Shown: positions 40,484 through 49,962 of the stretch, one piece after another
Position numbering within the stretch: position 1 is the stretch's first letter
Layout of the letters: each line of letters begins with the position of its first letter
DNA from: an uncultured Collinsella sp.
GTDB lineage: Bacteria > Actinomycetota > Coriobacteriia > Coriobacteriales > Coriobacteriaceae
Direction: 5' to 3'
NCBI GenBank assembly: GCA_902496945.1
Contig: CABVDE010000012.1
Span: forward strand, 1-50,450
Length of the DNA stretch: 50,450 nt
Program-made: the position numbers and the translations under genes
The notes under the pieces: generated by a model
Told to the model about the DNA's origin: nothing
Seen by the model: the letters and a program-made list of their open reading frames with translations, nothing else
The model's database searches: none

Positions 40484-42097
40484 TTAAAAGGCTACGTTGC
40501 CAAACTCCGACAGGATAAGGTCGGGGTTGTGGTCGGTTGCCCAATCCACGTTCCACGGGCTCGTGAACAGCAGCAGCTTACCACCGCGCATGTCCTCGAC
40601 GCGCAGCGTGTCGCGCGTGAGCGAAAGGCCCGGGATATCGATGGTGTCGGGGTCGTTCTGAATCCAGCGGATGTCCGTATAGGGCAGCGGCTGGCGACGG
40701 ACCTCAACGCGGTACTCGGCCTTGAGGCGGCGCTCGAGCACCTCAAACTGCAGCACGCCGACCACGCCCACAATGACGCTCTCCATGCCGGCGCCCAATT
40801 CGCGGAAGATCTGGATGGCGCCCTCCTGGGCAAGCTCCTCCATGCCCTTGACGAACTGCTTGCGCTTGAGTGTGTCGACCTGCGTAATGCGAGCGAACAT
40901 CTCGGGGGCAAACGTCGGGATCTGCGGATACTGCACATGGCGCTTGCCAGAGCACACGGTGTCGCCGATGCTAAAGATACCCGGGTCGAACAGACCCACG
41001 ATATCGCCCGCGTATGCCTCGTCCACGATGGCGCGGTCGTCGGCCATCATCGAGGTGCCCGTTGCCAGCTTGAGCTTGCGGTTACCCTGCATATGGAAGG
41101 CGTCCATGCCGCGCTCGAACTTGCCCGAGCAGATGCGCACAAAGGCAATGCGATCGCGGTGGTTCTTGTCCATGTTGGCCTGGATCTTAAACACAAAGCC
41201 GCTAAAGTCGTCGCGGCAAGGATCGACCGGCTCGCTGGTGAGCGTGTCGGTGTAGGCGCGCGGCGTCGGGGCTAGGCGCAGGAACTCCTTGAGGAAGGGC
41301 TCCACGCCAAAGTTGGTAAGCGCCGAGCCAAAGAACGCCGGGCTCAGCTTGCCGCAAGCCACGGCATCCAGGTCGAGCTCGTCGCCGGCGCCATCGAGCA
41401 GCTCGATGTCGTCCATCAGGTTCTTGTGGTTCTCCTCGCCAATGAGCTCGTCCATGGAAGGATCGCCCAGCTCGGCCTCGACCTCGGCGACCTTCTTGGT
41501 GGCGTTGGCGTGGCCGTCGCCCTCAAAGGCAATGACGCGACGGGTCTGGCGATCGAACACGCCGCGGAAGTTGCGACCGCTGCCGATCGGCCAGTTCATG
41601 GGGTACGTATTGATACCCAGGACGTTCTCGATCTCTTCCATGAGCTCAAACGGATCGCGGGCTTCGTGGTCGAGCTTGTTTACAAAGGTGAAGATGGGAA
41701 TGTGGCGCAGTGTGCAGACCTTAAAGAGCTTTTTGGTCTGGGCCTCGACGCCCTTAGCACCGTCGATGACCATGACCGCAGCGTCGGCGGCCATAAGGGT
41801 ACGGTAGGTATCCTCCGAAAAGTCCTGGTGGCCGGGGGTATCGAGAATGTTGACGCAGGCGCCGTTGTAGGTGAACTGCAGCACCGAGGAGGTAACGGAA
41901 ATACCGCGCTCCTTCTCGATGTCCATCCAGTCCGAGACAGCGTGCTTAGCCGAACTCTTGCCCTTGACCGAACCGGCGGTCTGAATGCTGCCGGTATAGA
42001 GCAGCAGCTTCTCGGTAAGTGTGGTCTTACCGGCGTCCGGGTGGCTGATGATCGCGAATGTGCGGCGCGACGAGATTTCATCCGACAGGCTTGCCAT
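40484..42097 (-). CDS. prfC: Peptide chain release factor 3
   Basis: 537 aa; AAGAAAGGA before ATG. Translational GTPase that recycles RF1/RF2. G1 SHPDAGKTT, effector region HAVSDWMDIEKERGISVTSS, G3 DTPGHQDFSEDTYR, G4 NKLD. The C-terminal RF3 domain III (VVGVLQFEVLERRLKAEYRV) is intact. Length fits the 525-530 aa family. Ends at a hairpin ahead of the VUT transporter gene; monocistronic. Confidence 0.97.
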   Translation of the reverse strand: MASLSDEISSRRTFAIISHPDAGKTTLTEKLLLYTGSIQTAGSVKGKSSAKHAVSDWMDIEKERGISVTSSVLQFTYNGACVNILDTPGHQDFSEDTYRTLMAADAAVMVIDGAKGVEAQTKKLFKVCTLRHIPIFTFVNKLDHEARDPFELMEEIENVLGINTYPMNWPIGSGRNFRGVFDRQTRRVIAFEGDGHANATKKVAEVEAELGDPSMDELIGEENHKNLMDDIELLDGAGDELDLDAVACGKLSPAFFGSALTNFGVEPFLKEFLRLAPTPRAYTDTLTSEPVDPCRDDFSGFVFKIQANMDKNHRDRIAFVRICSGKFERGMDAFHMQGNRKLKLATGTSMMADDRAIVDEAYAGDIVGLFDPGIFSIGDTVCSGKRHVQYPQIPTFAPEMFARITQVDTLKRKQFVKGMEELAQEGAIQIFRELGAGMESVIVGVVGVLQFEVLERRLKAEYRVEVRRQPLPYTDIRWIQNDPDTIDIPGLSLTRDTLRVEDMRGGKLLLFTSPWNVDWATDHNPDLILSEFGNVAF

Positions 42098-42239
42098 GCG
42101 GATCCTTTCTTGCGTTCTATATGCATTACGTCGATGTAACTGCCCTATTGTAGCCGTGAAACGCTGCAGCAGGGCACCTATCAGGACAAATTCATCAGCC
42201 GAGCTTTATGGAGGAGGGACAGCAGTTCTAGATTTCCTC

Positions 42240-42290
42240 TTGCATAACTGTGCATAGTGTATATATACTGTGCTTACCGGTTATATACAC
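42240..42290 (+). promoter_or_regulatory. Promoter and candidate GntR operator
   Basis: -35 TTGCAT (42240-42245), 18-bp spacer, -10 TATACT (42264-42269). Perfect 9-bp inverted repeat GTGTATATA (42257-42265) / TATATACAC (42282-42290) covers the -10 region. The location suggests repression by the GntR product of 42318. Confidence 0.6.
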
Positions 42291-42317
42291 GTGTAGCCCA
42301 TCAGCTAAGGAGCCGCT

Positions 42318-42698
42318 GTGGACATCATCCTATCCAATTCGGGCGACAAACCCATCTACGAGCAGATATCCTCGCAGGTCAAAGCTCAGATCTTATCGGG
42401 AGCGCTCTCCGCGGGGGCCAAACTCCCCAGCATCCGTGCGCTCGCAAGCGACCTGGGCGTGAGCGTCATCACCACCAAGCGCGCCTACGCCGACCTGGAA
42501 CAGCTCGGCTTTATCTGCACCGTGCAGGGCAAGGGCTGTTTTGTTGCCGAGGGCAACCAAGAGCTCTTGCGCGAAAACCAGCTCTGCCATATCGAAGAGC
42601 TGCTTATGCAGGCGGCAGAACAAGCCGAAGCCGTGGGCGTCACGCGCGATAAACTGCACGAAATGCTCGACCTGGTCGCCCCCGAAACCATGCAGTAA
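42318..42698 (+). CDS. GntR-family regulator, YtrA subfamily
   Basis: 126 aa from GTG 42318 (AAGGAG 5 bp upstream). Winged helix residues 1-75: KPIYEQISSQVKAQILSGAL then LPSIRALASDLGVSVITTKR. The short C-terminal tail (about 50 aa, helical) without an effector domain is typical of YtrA regulators, which control adjacent ABC transporter genes in response to membrane-active compounds. First gene of a GntR/ATPase/permease operon. Confidence 0.92.
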   Translation: MDIILSNSGDKPIYEQISSQVKAQILSGALSAGAKLPSIRALASDLGVSVITTKRAYADLEQLGFICTVQGKGCFVAEGNQELLRENQLCHIEELLMQAAEQAEAVGVTRDKLHEMLDLVAPETMQ

Positions 42699-42721
42699 CC
42701 ATCCGCAAGAAAGGCTATACC

Positions 42722-43603
42722 ATGCAAAACTTGTTAGAGCTCAAAGGTGTCTCACGCCGCGTAAGCGACCGCTTTTCGCTGCACGACGTCACGCTCGCCG
42801 TGGAGCCCGGCCAGATTGTTGGCTTTGTGGGCGCAAACGGTGCCGGCAAGACAACGACGATTCGAGCCGCGCTCGGGCTCATAAAGCTCGATGCCGGCGA
42901 GGTGTGCCTGTTTGGGCAGTACTGCGGCGCCGACGCGCCCGGCGAGACGCAGCGCTGCCTGCGCACCCGCGTCGGCCTCGTACTGGACACGTGTCCCTTC
43001 CCTTCCACACTCAGGGTGACCGAAGTTGAAGCACTCGTAAGCCCGGCGTACCCCACCTGGAGCCATAACACGTTCGCCAGCCTCATCGACCGGTTTGGCC
43101 TAGATCCCAAGGCAAAGGTCAAAGACCTCTCCCGCGGCATGGGCATGAAGTTGCAGCTTGCCTGCGCACTCAGCCATAATGCCAAGCTGCTCGTTTTGGA
43201 CGAAGCCACCGCGGGTCTCGATCCCATGGCACGCGAAGAAGTGCTTGAGGAGCTGCTCGCCTTTGTTGCCGATGGACAACACGGTGTGTTGTTCTCGAGC
43301 CACATTACATCCGATCTTGAGCGCGCCGCCGACCGCGTCGTCTGCATCGATAACGGGTCGATTGTTTTTGACCTGCCGCGCGAGGACATTACGGACCGTG
43401 TCGGCATCGCCCACTGCACTCAGGCACAAGCCGCCGAGCTTATGGCTTGCGTCGAGGGCGCCCGTGCCGTCCGCCACGCCTACAGCGTGGACGTGCTCGT
43501 GCCCAACCGTCGCGAAGCGCTCGAGGCCTTTCCCGAGATTCCCTGCGATCGGGCAACCATTGATGACTACCTGCACCTCATGCTGAAAGGAGCCTCCAAA
43601 TGA
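42722..43603 (+). CDS. ABC transporter ATP-binding protein
   Basis: 293 aa. Walker A GANGAGKTT, signature DLSRGMGMKLQLA (LSxGM form), Walker B LLVLDEATAGLDP and H-loop SSHIT. The C-terminal 70 residues are an extension common in multidrug/antibiotic exporters of the ABC-2 type. Stops 4 bp into the permease start (ATGA overlap). Probably exports or detoxifies a membrane-active compound. Confidence 0.94.
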   Translation: MQNLLELKGVSRRVSDRFSLHDVTLAVEPGQIVGFVGANGAGKTTTIRAALGLIKLDAGEVCLFGQYCGADAPGETQRCLRTRVGLVLDTCPFPSTLRVTEVEALVSPAYPTWSHNTFASLIDRFGLDPKAKVKDLSRGMGMKLQLACALSHNAKLLVLDEATAGLDPMAREEVLEELLAFVADGQHGVLFSSHITSDLERAADRVVCIDNGSIVFDLPREDITDRVGIAHCTQAQAAELMACVEGARAVRHAYSVDVLVPNRREALEAFPEIPCDRATIDDYLHLMLKGASK

Positions 43604-44298
43604 AACGCGCCTTCATGTCCGAGACCGCCATCATGCGCTCGTTTCTCCCGAGCATCGCCGGCATCGGCCTGCTTATATTCGTCTTGCTGACCCTTGCCAA
43701 CGCGTCGGATGGTGATTCCGGCATGAGCGCTGGCGCTATCGCCGTTAGCGCCATGTCGCCCATCACAATCATGAACTCGCTGGCCGGCTTCGACAATCAA
43801 AACGGATGGGAGCGCTATCGGGCAACGCTGCCGTTCTCGCGCAAAGACATCATCTGCGCACGCTACCTGTGCATTATTGCTTTCTCGGCCGTCATGGCAT
43901 GCGCAGCTACGCTTCTGAACATCCTCGCCCTTCCGTTCTTCGATCACATGGGCATCCCTTCGACAGGCCAGACGATCTTTGAAATCGCGACCGCCTCGGC
44001 GGCATCGATGCTCATCTCCCTCATGATAGTGTTTTTGGCACAGCCGCTGTTTTTTCGATTTGGGCACATGGAGGCACTGCGTCTGTCCGTCGGCCTGTTT
44101 GCCGTGCTCGGTTTCAGCACCATGGCAATGCTGAGCTCATCCAACCCCATCAGCAACTGGCTCATGTCGATTGCCGGAGCGAATCCCGATCCCACCGTCC
44201 TTGGCTGTCTGTGTGCAGGAACTGCAGTACTGGCGCTCGCACTATGTGTAATCAGCTGCGCTGTCAGCACCAAGGTTTATCGAGTACGCGATCTGTAA
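43600..44298 (+). CDS. ABC-2-type transporter permease
   Basis: 232 aa, starts in the ATP-binding gene's stop (ATGA). Six hydrophobic segments (FLPSIAGIGLLIFVLLTLAN and others) with the CxxxFSxxMACA-type short loop near ICARYLCIIAFSAVMACAAT. Partner of the ATPase upstream. Substrate unknown. Confidence 0.88.
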   Translation: MKRAFMSETAIMRSFLPSIAGIGLLIFVLLTLANASDGDSGMSAGAIAVSAMSPITIMNSLAGFDNQNGWERYRATLPFSRKDIICARYLCIIAFSAVMACAATLLNILALPFFDHMGIPSTGQTIFEIATASAASMLISLMIVFLAQPLFFRFGHMEALRLSVGLFAVLGFSTMAMLSSSNPISNWLMSIAGANPDPTVLGCLCAGTAVLALALCVISCAVSTKVYRVRDL

Positions 44299-44426
44299 TC
44301 GACGGCTAAAAAAGCTTAGGCGGTACCCCGCTTATTTTTTCAATGAAACGAGGCGGCATAGCGTCACCACCGCCCTTCACAGCAGGCCGTCTAGTTCTTG
44401 GCAACCAAAAAGACACCGTCAGCATA

Positions 44427-44610
44427 TCGAAGGTGAATACTTTTCCGAGAAGTGAACGAGTAAAAACAGTGCCCTGTAGCATCGACATTTTTAAGGACTC
44501 AATTCCTGCGGTTTTTGTCTAAGAATCCTGCAGTTTTGTTCGAAAAAAGTGTGCATGTTCCAGGGGTCCAGATTTACTCGTTCACTTCGCGGAAAACCAT
44601 TCACCTTCGA
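44427..44610. repeat. 184-bp element with long imperfect inverted ends
   Basis: In the roughly 450-bp gap between the ABC permease and the next EamA gene. Left end TCGAAGGTGAAT... (44427) and right end ...ATTCACCTTCGA (44610) are inverted over about 65 bp: AAGTGAACGAGTAAA and CCTG blocks match in order. The centre holds two direct copies of TCCTGC(G/A)GTTTT about 24 bp apart. No ORF inside. MITE-like or a structured RNA. Remaining parts of the gap show nothing else recognisable. Confidence 0.7.
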
Positions 44611-44748
44611 TTCGAGCCTTAACCAAATGCCCTCTCGAACTATGGCCCCTGTCTCACCACAGCGATATCAAAGCTTCATGGCGGGACGGTATCATCGGAC
44701 GAGCGCCGTAAATCTGGCGCGGTCGTTCTTTGGGGAGGCATTTCACCC

Positions 44749-45624
44749 GTGTCGTGGGTCGCAGCAGCATTTGTGTCGGCTTTCTTTGCCGGCGTCACAT
44801 CAGTCCTGGCCAAATGCGGCATCAAGCAGACCGACTCCGATGTCGCGACGGCCATTCGCACCTGCGTGGTGCTCGTTTTCGCCTGGGCAATGGCAGGCAT
44901 TTCTGGATCCATTGGAACCATCGGCAGCATCGAACCCAGATCTTGGCTCTTTCTCGTCCTCTCGGGACTCGCTACCGGTGCTTCGTGGATCTGTTACTTT
45001 AAGGCGTTGGGCATCGGAGACGTCAATAAGGTCGTACCGGTCGACAAGATGAGCACCGTACTCGCTGCACTGATCGCCATCGTGCTTTTTGGCGAGACGA
45101 GCAACCTTGCGGTTAAGCTCGTGGGAACCGCTGTCATCACCCTCGGTACGTTTTTAATGATCGAGAAGAAGCAGTTTGCCGGATCCGAGCGGCAGCAAGA
45201 CCGGACCTGGCTCGCTTACGCCCTCGGCGCCGCCGTGTTCGCGGCGCTCACGTCCATCCTTGCCAAGGTTGGCATCGAAGGCGTCGAGTCCAACCTGGCC
45301 ACGGCAATCCGTACCTGTGTGGTACTGGTTATGGCATGGACAATCGTGGCAGCTAAAGGCAAGATGGACCAAGCCGTGCACGTAGACCGCTACGAACTCG
45401 TATTTCTCGCGGCATCGGGCATTGCGACTGGCGCATCGTGGCTGCTGTGCTACTACGCCATCGCCACAGGCCAGGTGAGCGTCGTGGTGCAGATCGACAA
45501 ACTATCGATTGTCGTATCGGTACTATTTGCACGCCTGGCATTCAACGAAAAACTCTCACGGCGCAGCGCCATCGGTCTCGCCTTCATCGTCCTGGGCACC
45601 GCCGCGCTCGCGATTTGGAAATAG
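44749..45624 (+). CDS. EamA-family transporter with near-identical halves
   Basis: 291 aa from GTG 44749 (GGGGAGG about 10 bp upstream). Two EamA units of about 140 aa; the second helix of each half reads ATAIRTCVVLVFAW and ATAIRTCVVLVMAW, and SGLATGASW recurs as SGIATGASW, as expected from internal duplication. Opening SWVAAAFVSAFFAGVTSVLA. Exporter of unknown substrate. Third DMT exporter in the window and the only one without a LysR partner. Confidence 0.9.
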   Translation: MSWVAAAFVSAFFAGVTSVLAKCGIKQTDSDVATAIRTCVVLVFAWAMAGISGSIGTIGSIEPRSWLFLVLSGLATGASWICYFKALGIGDVNKVVPVDKMSTVLAALIAIVLFGETSNLAVKLVGTAVITLGTFLMIEKKQFAGSERQQDRTWLAYALGAAVFAALTSILAKVGIEGVESNLATAIRTCVVLVMAWTIVAAKGKMDQAVHVDRYELVFLAASGIATGASWLLCYYAIATGQVSVVVQIDKLSIVVSVLFARLAFNEKLSRRSAIGLAFIVLGTAALAIWK

Positions 45625-45685
45625 CGCCGATGCCAAGCGAGATCTAGACGCTCGCAAATCCGTGACAAACGGCATATCCCGGCAC

Positions 45686-45719
45686 GCCCGTGACGTTTTA
45701 CAATATAAACGTCACGGGC
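45686..45719. terminator. Perfect 13-bp hairpin after the EamA gene
   Basis: GCCCGTGACGTTT / AAACGTCACGGGC with an 8-nt AT loop, 62 bp after the stop. Likely the terminator. Confidence 0.7.
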
Positions 45720-45881
45720 CTCGGCTCAGTCTCGGTCATCCAAGGGGATGTCTTTTTGGTCATTGTTCTTTAGGGAACGGTCAATCGCATAGAACCACGA
45801 AAACGGCCGTCCAACGGCCGTGGTTTGTTGCGCCGTTCCGCCTCCGTCATCTGCCATTTTTGCACCTGATAGGAAAGAACA

Positions 45882-46619
45882 ATGCAAACCCAGGAATCTC
45901 AATCCTTCCCAAAAGCAACTAGCTTCGGCGCGACACTCGTACGCTCTAAGATTATGGGCCCCAATCCCCTCAAGCTCTGCGAAGAGCTGCTTCGCGATGT
46001 GCATATCCCCTGCGGCGTCCGCATCTGCGACCTTGGATCGGGCACCGGTATCACCAGCGCCCTACTCGCCCGCGAATACGGGTTTGACACCTACGCTGTC
46101 GATCTGTGGAGCGACCCCGTCGAAAACCGTGCGTTCTTCGATTCGCTCGGTATCTCGCGCGACACGATTCACCCTGTTAAGGCAGACGCCTCGCAGGGGC
46201 TGCCGTTTGAGCACGACTATTTTGATGCGGTCGTAAGTATCGACTCTTACAACTACTACGGCCGTGACCCACACTATCTGGGTGAGCGCCTACTCCCCTA
46301 CGTAAAGCAAGGCGGGATGCTCTACTTAAGCATCCCCGGCATGGTTTACGACTGCCACGACAACCTGCCCGTTTGCCTGCTCAAATCCTGGACACCCGAG
46401 CAGCTCGACTATATGCACGACATAGCCTGGTGGCGCGCCATGATCGAGCCGACCCCCGGCGTCGAGATTGTCTCGATGCAGCCTATGCTCTGCACGGATG
46501 AAGCATGGAAAGACTGGCTCGCCTGCGACAACGAGTACGCAGCAGGCGACCGCGCTGCCGTTGAAGCCGGCGCACTCGAATACCTCAACACCATCGCCAT
46601 TGTGCTGAGGAAGCTCTAA
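45882..46619 (+). CDS. Class I SAM-dependent methyltransferase
   Basis: 245 aa; GGAAAG precedes ATG 45882. Motif I ICDLGSGTGITSALLA, acidic motif II VDLW, and motif post-I YFDAVVSIDSYNYYG (SAM and acceptor pocket). The N-terminal RSKIMGPNP resembles arsenite/small-molecule methyltransferases. Acceptor unknown. Terminator follows at 46626. Confidence 0.85.
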   Translation: MQTQESQSFPKATSFGATLVRSKIMGPNPLKLCEELLRDVHIPCGVRICDLGSGTGITSALLAREYGFDTYAVDLWSDPVENRAFFDSLGISRDTIHPVKADASQGLPFEHDYFDAVVSIDSYNYYGRDPHYLGERLLPYVKQGGMLYLSIPGMVYDCHDNLPVCLLKSWTPEQLDYMHDIAWWRAMIEPTPGVEIVSMQPMLCTDEAWKDWLACDNEYAAGDRAAVEAGALEYLNTIAIVLRKL

Positions 46620-46625
46620 ACATTA

Positions 46626-46661
46626 GCCGCGCGAGGCCGTAAACAAATGGCCTCGCGCGGC
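46626..46661. terminator. Bidirectional terminator between methyltransferase and ClC gene
   Basis: Perfect 13-bp stem GCCGCGCGAGGCC / GGCCTCGCGCGGC, 10-nt loop, then TTCTTC. Confidence 0.88.
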
Positions 46662-46702
46662 TTCTTCAAAACGAGTTCTGAACAAACGCAAAGCGCAATA
46701 TG

Positions 46703-48007
46703 CTACTTGCGCAGCGGCTTGGGCAGCGGAATGCCGGCGGCAATGGCTGCGGCGATGATCATGCAGACGATGCCCTTGAGCGGGAAGCACATGAGCAGCA
46801 GGCCCACGACCATAACGGGTTGGCGCATGACGGCGCCCATCGTCGAGGCCGTGCAGACGGCAACGCAAAAGACCGGATCGGCGCCGGTGAGAATGGCAAG
46901 GCCATAGCCCAGGCTTACGCCCGAGAAGATAACCGGGAAGAAGTGACCGCCACGCCAGCCCATATTGATGAGGGCGGGGGTCAGCATAGCCTTGACAAGA
47001 CCGGTCGCGATAAGCACGCCGGCGGGAATGGTCAGATAGGTTTCCATGAGCACGTCGGCTTGCGTCTCGCCGGCAAACATGGTGTAGGGCAGGAGCGTGC
47101 CACAGATGGCGAGCGCCAGACCGGCTAACATGGCCTTGACGACAGGACGCTCCCCTATTGCATGGGACAGCGCCTCGCTTGCATGCTCGGAGACAAAGTA
47201 CAGCCAACCGCAAACGGTGCCGAGCAACGCCAGCGGAATGAGCCAGGCAAGCTCCAGGTTGCCCACCTCGGCGGACTCGAACCTGGGCATGCCCATGCCG
47301 CCGCCCACGAGCTGGCCAAGCAACAGGTAAGTGCCCAGACCGCCGGCAATCGCAATGCCATAGACCACGGTCTTTTGCGCCTTGGGCAGCTTGATGGTGA
47401 TCTCGTCGGACGCGGACTCATCGTCGGCATCTTCGCCCTGGCCGTCGGCGCTACCGGCGAGCGGCGCCACAAAGCCAAAGACAGGCGCGGTAAAGAGCGC
47501 CGTCAGGGCAGCCTGGGTACCTAGCAGCGTGAGCTCCCTAAACTCGGCGCCAAAGCGACGCATGCGGTCGCCGACCCAGCTGCACAGGCCCGCGATAACG
47601 CCGGTCAGGCCGGCCTCCGGTCCAATACTTCCGCCAAACAGCAGCGGCAGCAATGCCGCAAGCGAAAGCTTGCCCAGATTGTCGTACGGGTAGCGCCCAT
47701 CTTGCTTGACCTTAGCCATCACCTGATTGAGGTTATCGGTCTTGGTGTCTGTCATCTTTTCGTACAGACCGATTAACAGGCCGCCCAGCAGGCAGACAAA
47801 AAACGGGTACGGCAGAAAGCCAAACGGGCCGCTGGCGAGCTCGGGCGAAGCGACGCCCAGTGCGTGCGGAATCTCGGTCCATAGATAGTCGATGCCGTGC
47901 TCCATCACAAAAAAGAACAGCCAGACCGCGGCACCTGCGAACGCACCGGTCACGGCAACGCTAACTAAAAACAGCGCGCGGTTTGTAGGTTTAGCGAGCT
48001 TATCCAT
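46703..48007 (-). CDS. ClC-family chloride channel/transporter
   Basis: 434 aa; GGAGGA precedes ATG. About 12 hydrophobic segments. Selectivity region GGSIGPEAGLTG carries the Glu at the position of the ClC gating Glu, though the usual GREGP is permuted; GWRGGHFFPVIF replaces the GxFxP motif. A central insertion of about 20 acidic residues (SADGQGEDADDESASDE) lies between helices. Moves Cl- (or exchanges Cl-/H+). No CBS domains. Confidence 0.88.
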   Translation of the reverse strand: MDKLAKPTNRALFLVSVAVTGAFAGAAVWLFFFVMEHGIDYLWTEIPHALGVASPELASGPFGFLPYPFFVCLLGGLLIGLYEKMTDTKTDNLNQVMAKVKQDGRYPYDNLGKLSLAALLPLLFGGSIGPEAGLTGVIAGLCSWVGDRMRRFGAEFRELTLLGTQAALTALFTAPVFGFVAPLAGSADGQGEDADDESASDEITIKLPKAQKTVVYGIAIAGGLGTYLLLGQLVGGGMGMPRFESAEVGNLELAWLIPLALLGTVCGWLYFVSEHASEALSHAIGERPVVKAMLAGLALAICGTLLPYTMFAGETQADVLMETYLTIPAGVLIATGLVKAMLTPALINMGWRGGHFFPVIFSGVSLGYGLAILTGADPVFCVAVCTASTMGAVMRQPVMVVGLLLMCFPLKGIVCMIIAAAIAAGIPLPKPLRK

Positions 48008-48132
48008 CGGGTCCTCCCGCGGTCAAAGTCGACATAGATACGTTTTATTGTAGAGCGAGTGTGGCCCAGACAAGCCAACCGTCTGCGCTGCAAACGGAGC
48101 CACCGGGGGCCACAGCGGGACAGGCTCAAGGC

Positions 48133-48666
48133 TTATCCGTTGATAATTGATGCGATTTCGTACAGATCCTCGGCAAAGTAAATGCCTTGCTGGCGCCGTG
48201 GGCTTGATAAACCCTTATCAATCATGTGTCCGAGCAGCGCCTTGAGGTCGTTGTAGTAACCGTCCAGGTTATACAGGATGCACGGAGCACTCAGGTGCCC
48301 CAACGACACCGCGGACATAACCTCGGCAATCTCCTCGAGCGTGCCCGTCCCACCGGGAAAGGCAATGAACGCATCGCCGAGCTCGATCATCTTTGCCTTA
48401 CGCTCCGCCATATCGCTCGTCACGATGAGGTCGTCGATACCGTCATGTTGAAACTCGGCCTCGATAAAAAAGCTCGGCTCCACACCCGTCACGTGCCCGC
48501 CGGCATTAAGCACGCTATCGGCGAGCGCGCCCATCAGGCCCGATTTGGATCCGCCGTACACGAGCGCGTGCCCGTTGGCGCCAATCCAGTTGCCCAGCTC
48601 CTGCACCGCAGGCAGAAACGCCGGGTCATTGCCGATACTGGCACCCAGATACACGGTGATATTCAA
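48133..48666 (-). CDS. LOG-family Rossmann-fold protein
   Basis: 177 aa from TTG 48666 (GAGGGGGA upstream). GGSKSGLMGALADS and PGGTGTLEE are the hallmark motifs of the LOG (cytokinin nucleoside 5'-monophosphate phosphoribohydrolase/TIGR00730) family; the bacterial members hydrolyse nucleotide monophosphates. Exact substrate unknown. Stands alone between the ClC gene and the K+ channel gene. Confidence 0.92.
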   Translation of the reverse strand: MNITVYLGASIGNDPAFLPAVQELGNWIGANGHALVYGGSKSGLMGALADSVLNAGGHVTGVEPSFFIEAEFQHDGIDDLIVTSDMAERKAKMIELGDAFIAFPGGTGTLEEIAEVMSAVSLGHLSAPCILYNLDGYYNDLKALLGHMIDKGLSSPRRQQGIYFAEDLYEIASIING

Positions 48667-48702
48667 ATTCAGTCCCCCTCATCGTGACGCGCGGCGCCCG
48701 TT

Positions 48703-49128
48703 TTAGCGCTGGCGCCGGCGATATTCACGCACGCGGCGCGACAGATCGGCGAGCTCGTCACGATCGAGCTCTTCCAAATGCTCAAGATCATCCATAAAGC
48801 GCGCCATAGTGTCCTTTTGATGCATCTTGATGAGCATATTGCAGTAGCTCACCGCCACGCCCGTGAGCATGGCAATGTAAAAAATGCTGATAACGCTCAG
48901 GACGACCGTGATGACACGGGCGACCGGCGTTTCGGCCGGAATGTCGCCAAAGCCGATCGTCGATACGGTCTCAAAGCTAAACCAAAGGCCATCGCCAAAC
49001 GTAAGAGTTGTTGGCTCAGAGAGCCAAACAGCCATTGAACACAGAAGATAAAAGACGAGAAAAAGGCCCGTGATGCGCACGAAACCGGCTTGACGCAACA
49101 CATCGGCCAGCGTCCTCAGCTTTTTCAT
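48703..49128 (-). CDS. Two-TM potassium channel
   Basis: 141 aa from ATG 49128 (GGGGGG upstream). Two membrane helices flank a pore loop with the filter TIGFGD (usually TVGYGD; Val to Ile and Tyr to Phe are conservative). About 45 residues of charged C-terminal helix follow (HLEELDRDELADLSRRVREY), possibly an oligomerising coiled coil. No RCK domain. Probably a K+ leak/voltage-independent channel. Confidence 0.9.
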   Translation of the reverse strand: MKKLRTLADVLRQAGFVRITGLFLVFYLLCSMAVWLSEPTTLTFGDGLWFSFETVSTIGFGDIPAETPVARVITVVLSVISIFYIAMLTGVAVSYCNMLIKMHQKDTMARFMDDLEHLEELDRDELADLSRRVREYRRRQR

Positions 49129-49386
49129 CGAGACCCCCCTTTTTTTCAGGACAAGCAATCGCTTTTGGTCGGTATTGTCCCACGCCTCCCCCGCAAACGG
49201 AACCAGCCATCGAGAATGCCCCTAGACGACGAGTTGTGAGGGACAATCCTTCCACAACAAAAAAGTGCGTTTCAATCTGCGACAAATAGGATGTTCCCGT
49301 CGGCCTCGCAGCCTGAACTAGTATCTTGATATAGACATACCACCCACCGCCGTGCACGCAGCACGCGGAAAGAAAGGAAACCCACG

Positions 49387-49866
49387 ATGTTTAGACCTCT
49401 TCGTAGAAAGAAGCGTGCTATCACCGATCAAGAGGCACGAGAGCTGCTCGTCAATTGCAAGCGCGGCGTTTTTGCCGTCAACGGAGACGACGGCTATCCT
49501 TACGCCATTCCCGTTAACTACTACTTTGACCCCGAGCACGACAAAATTTACTTTCATGGAGCCAAGGCGGGGCATAAGGTCGATGCACTCAAACGCAGCG
49601 ACAAAGTCTGCTTTACCGTCTATGGCAACGATTGGTACAAAGACGACGACTGGGCACCCTATGTTCAGAGCACTGTGGTTTTTGGCCGTTGCCGCCTCGT
49701 GAACGATGACCCGGCGTTTGTCGAAGACAAAGTCCGACAGTTTGCCCTCAAGTACTATCCTTCTGCCGAAGAGGTCGAAGAGGAGATCAAGCAAAGTATC
49801 AGGGGCGTCCAGCTGTATGAAATTACGGTTGAACACCTTTGCGGCAAGCAAATTCAAGAAAAGTAG
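49387..49866 (+). CDS. Pyridoxamine 5'-phosphate oxidase-like split-barrel flavoprotein
   Basis: 159 aa; AAGGAAA precedes ATG. FMN-binding split barrel with CKRGVFAVNGDDGYPYAIP and VCFTVYG strands typical of the PNPOx-like group that includes NimA-type nitroimidazole reductases. Could reduce flavin/nitro compounds. Resistance not claimed. Stands alone. Confidence 0.85.
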   Translation: MFRPLRRKKRAITDQEARELLVNCKRGVFAVNGDDGYPYAIPVNYYFDPEHDKIYFHGAKAGHKVDALKRSDKVCFTVYGNDWYKDDDWAPYVQSTVVFGRCRLVNDDPAFVEDKVRQFALKYYPSAEEVEEEIKQSIRGVQLYEITVEHLCGKQIQEK

Positions 49867-49962
49867 CAGACGTGGAAAACGCGCTCGCAACCCTCTGCGC
49901 TCTATGCGGCCACGCACATTGACGACACGGGCGCAAGCCGCAGTACCCGAATCGTGCGACCC

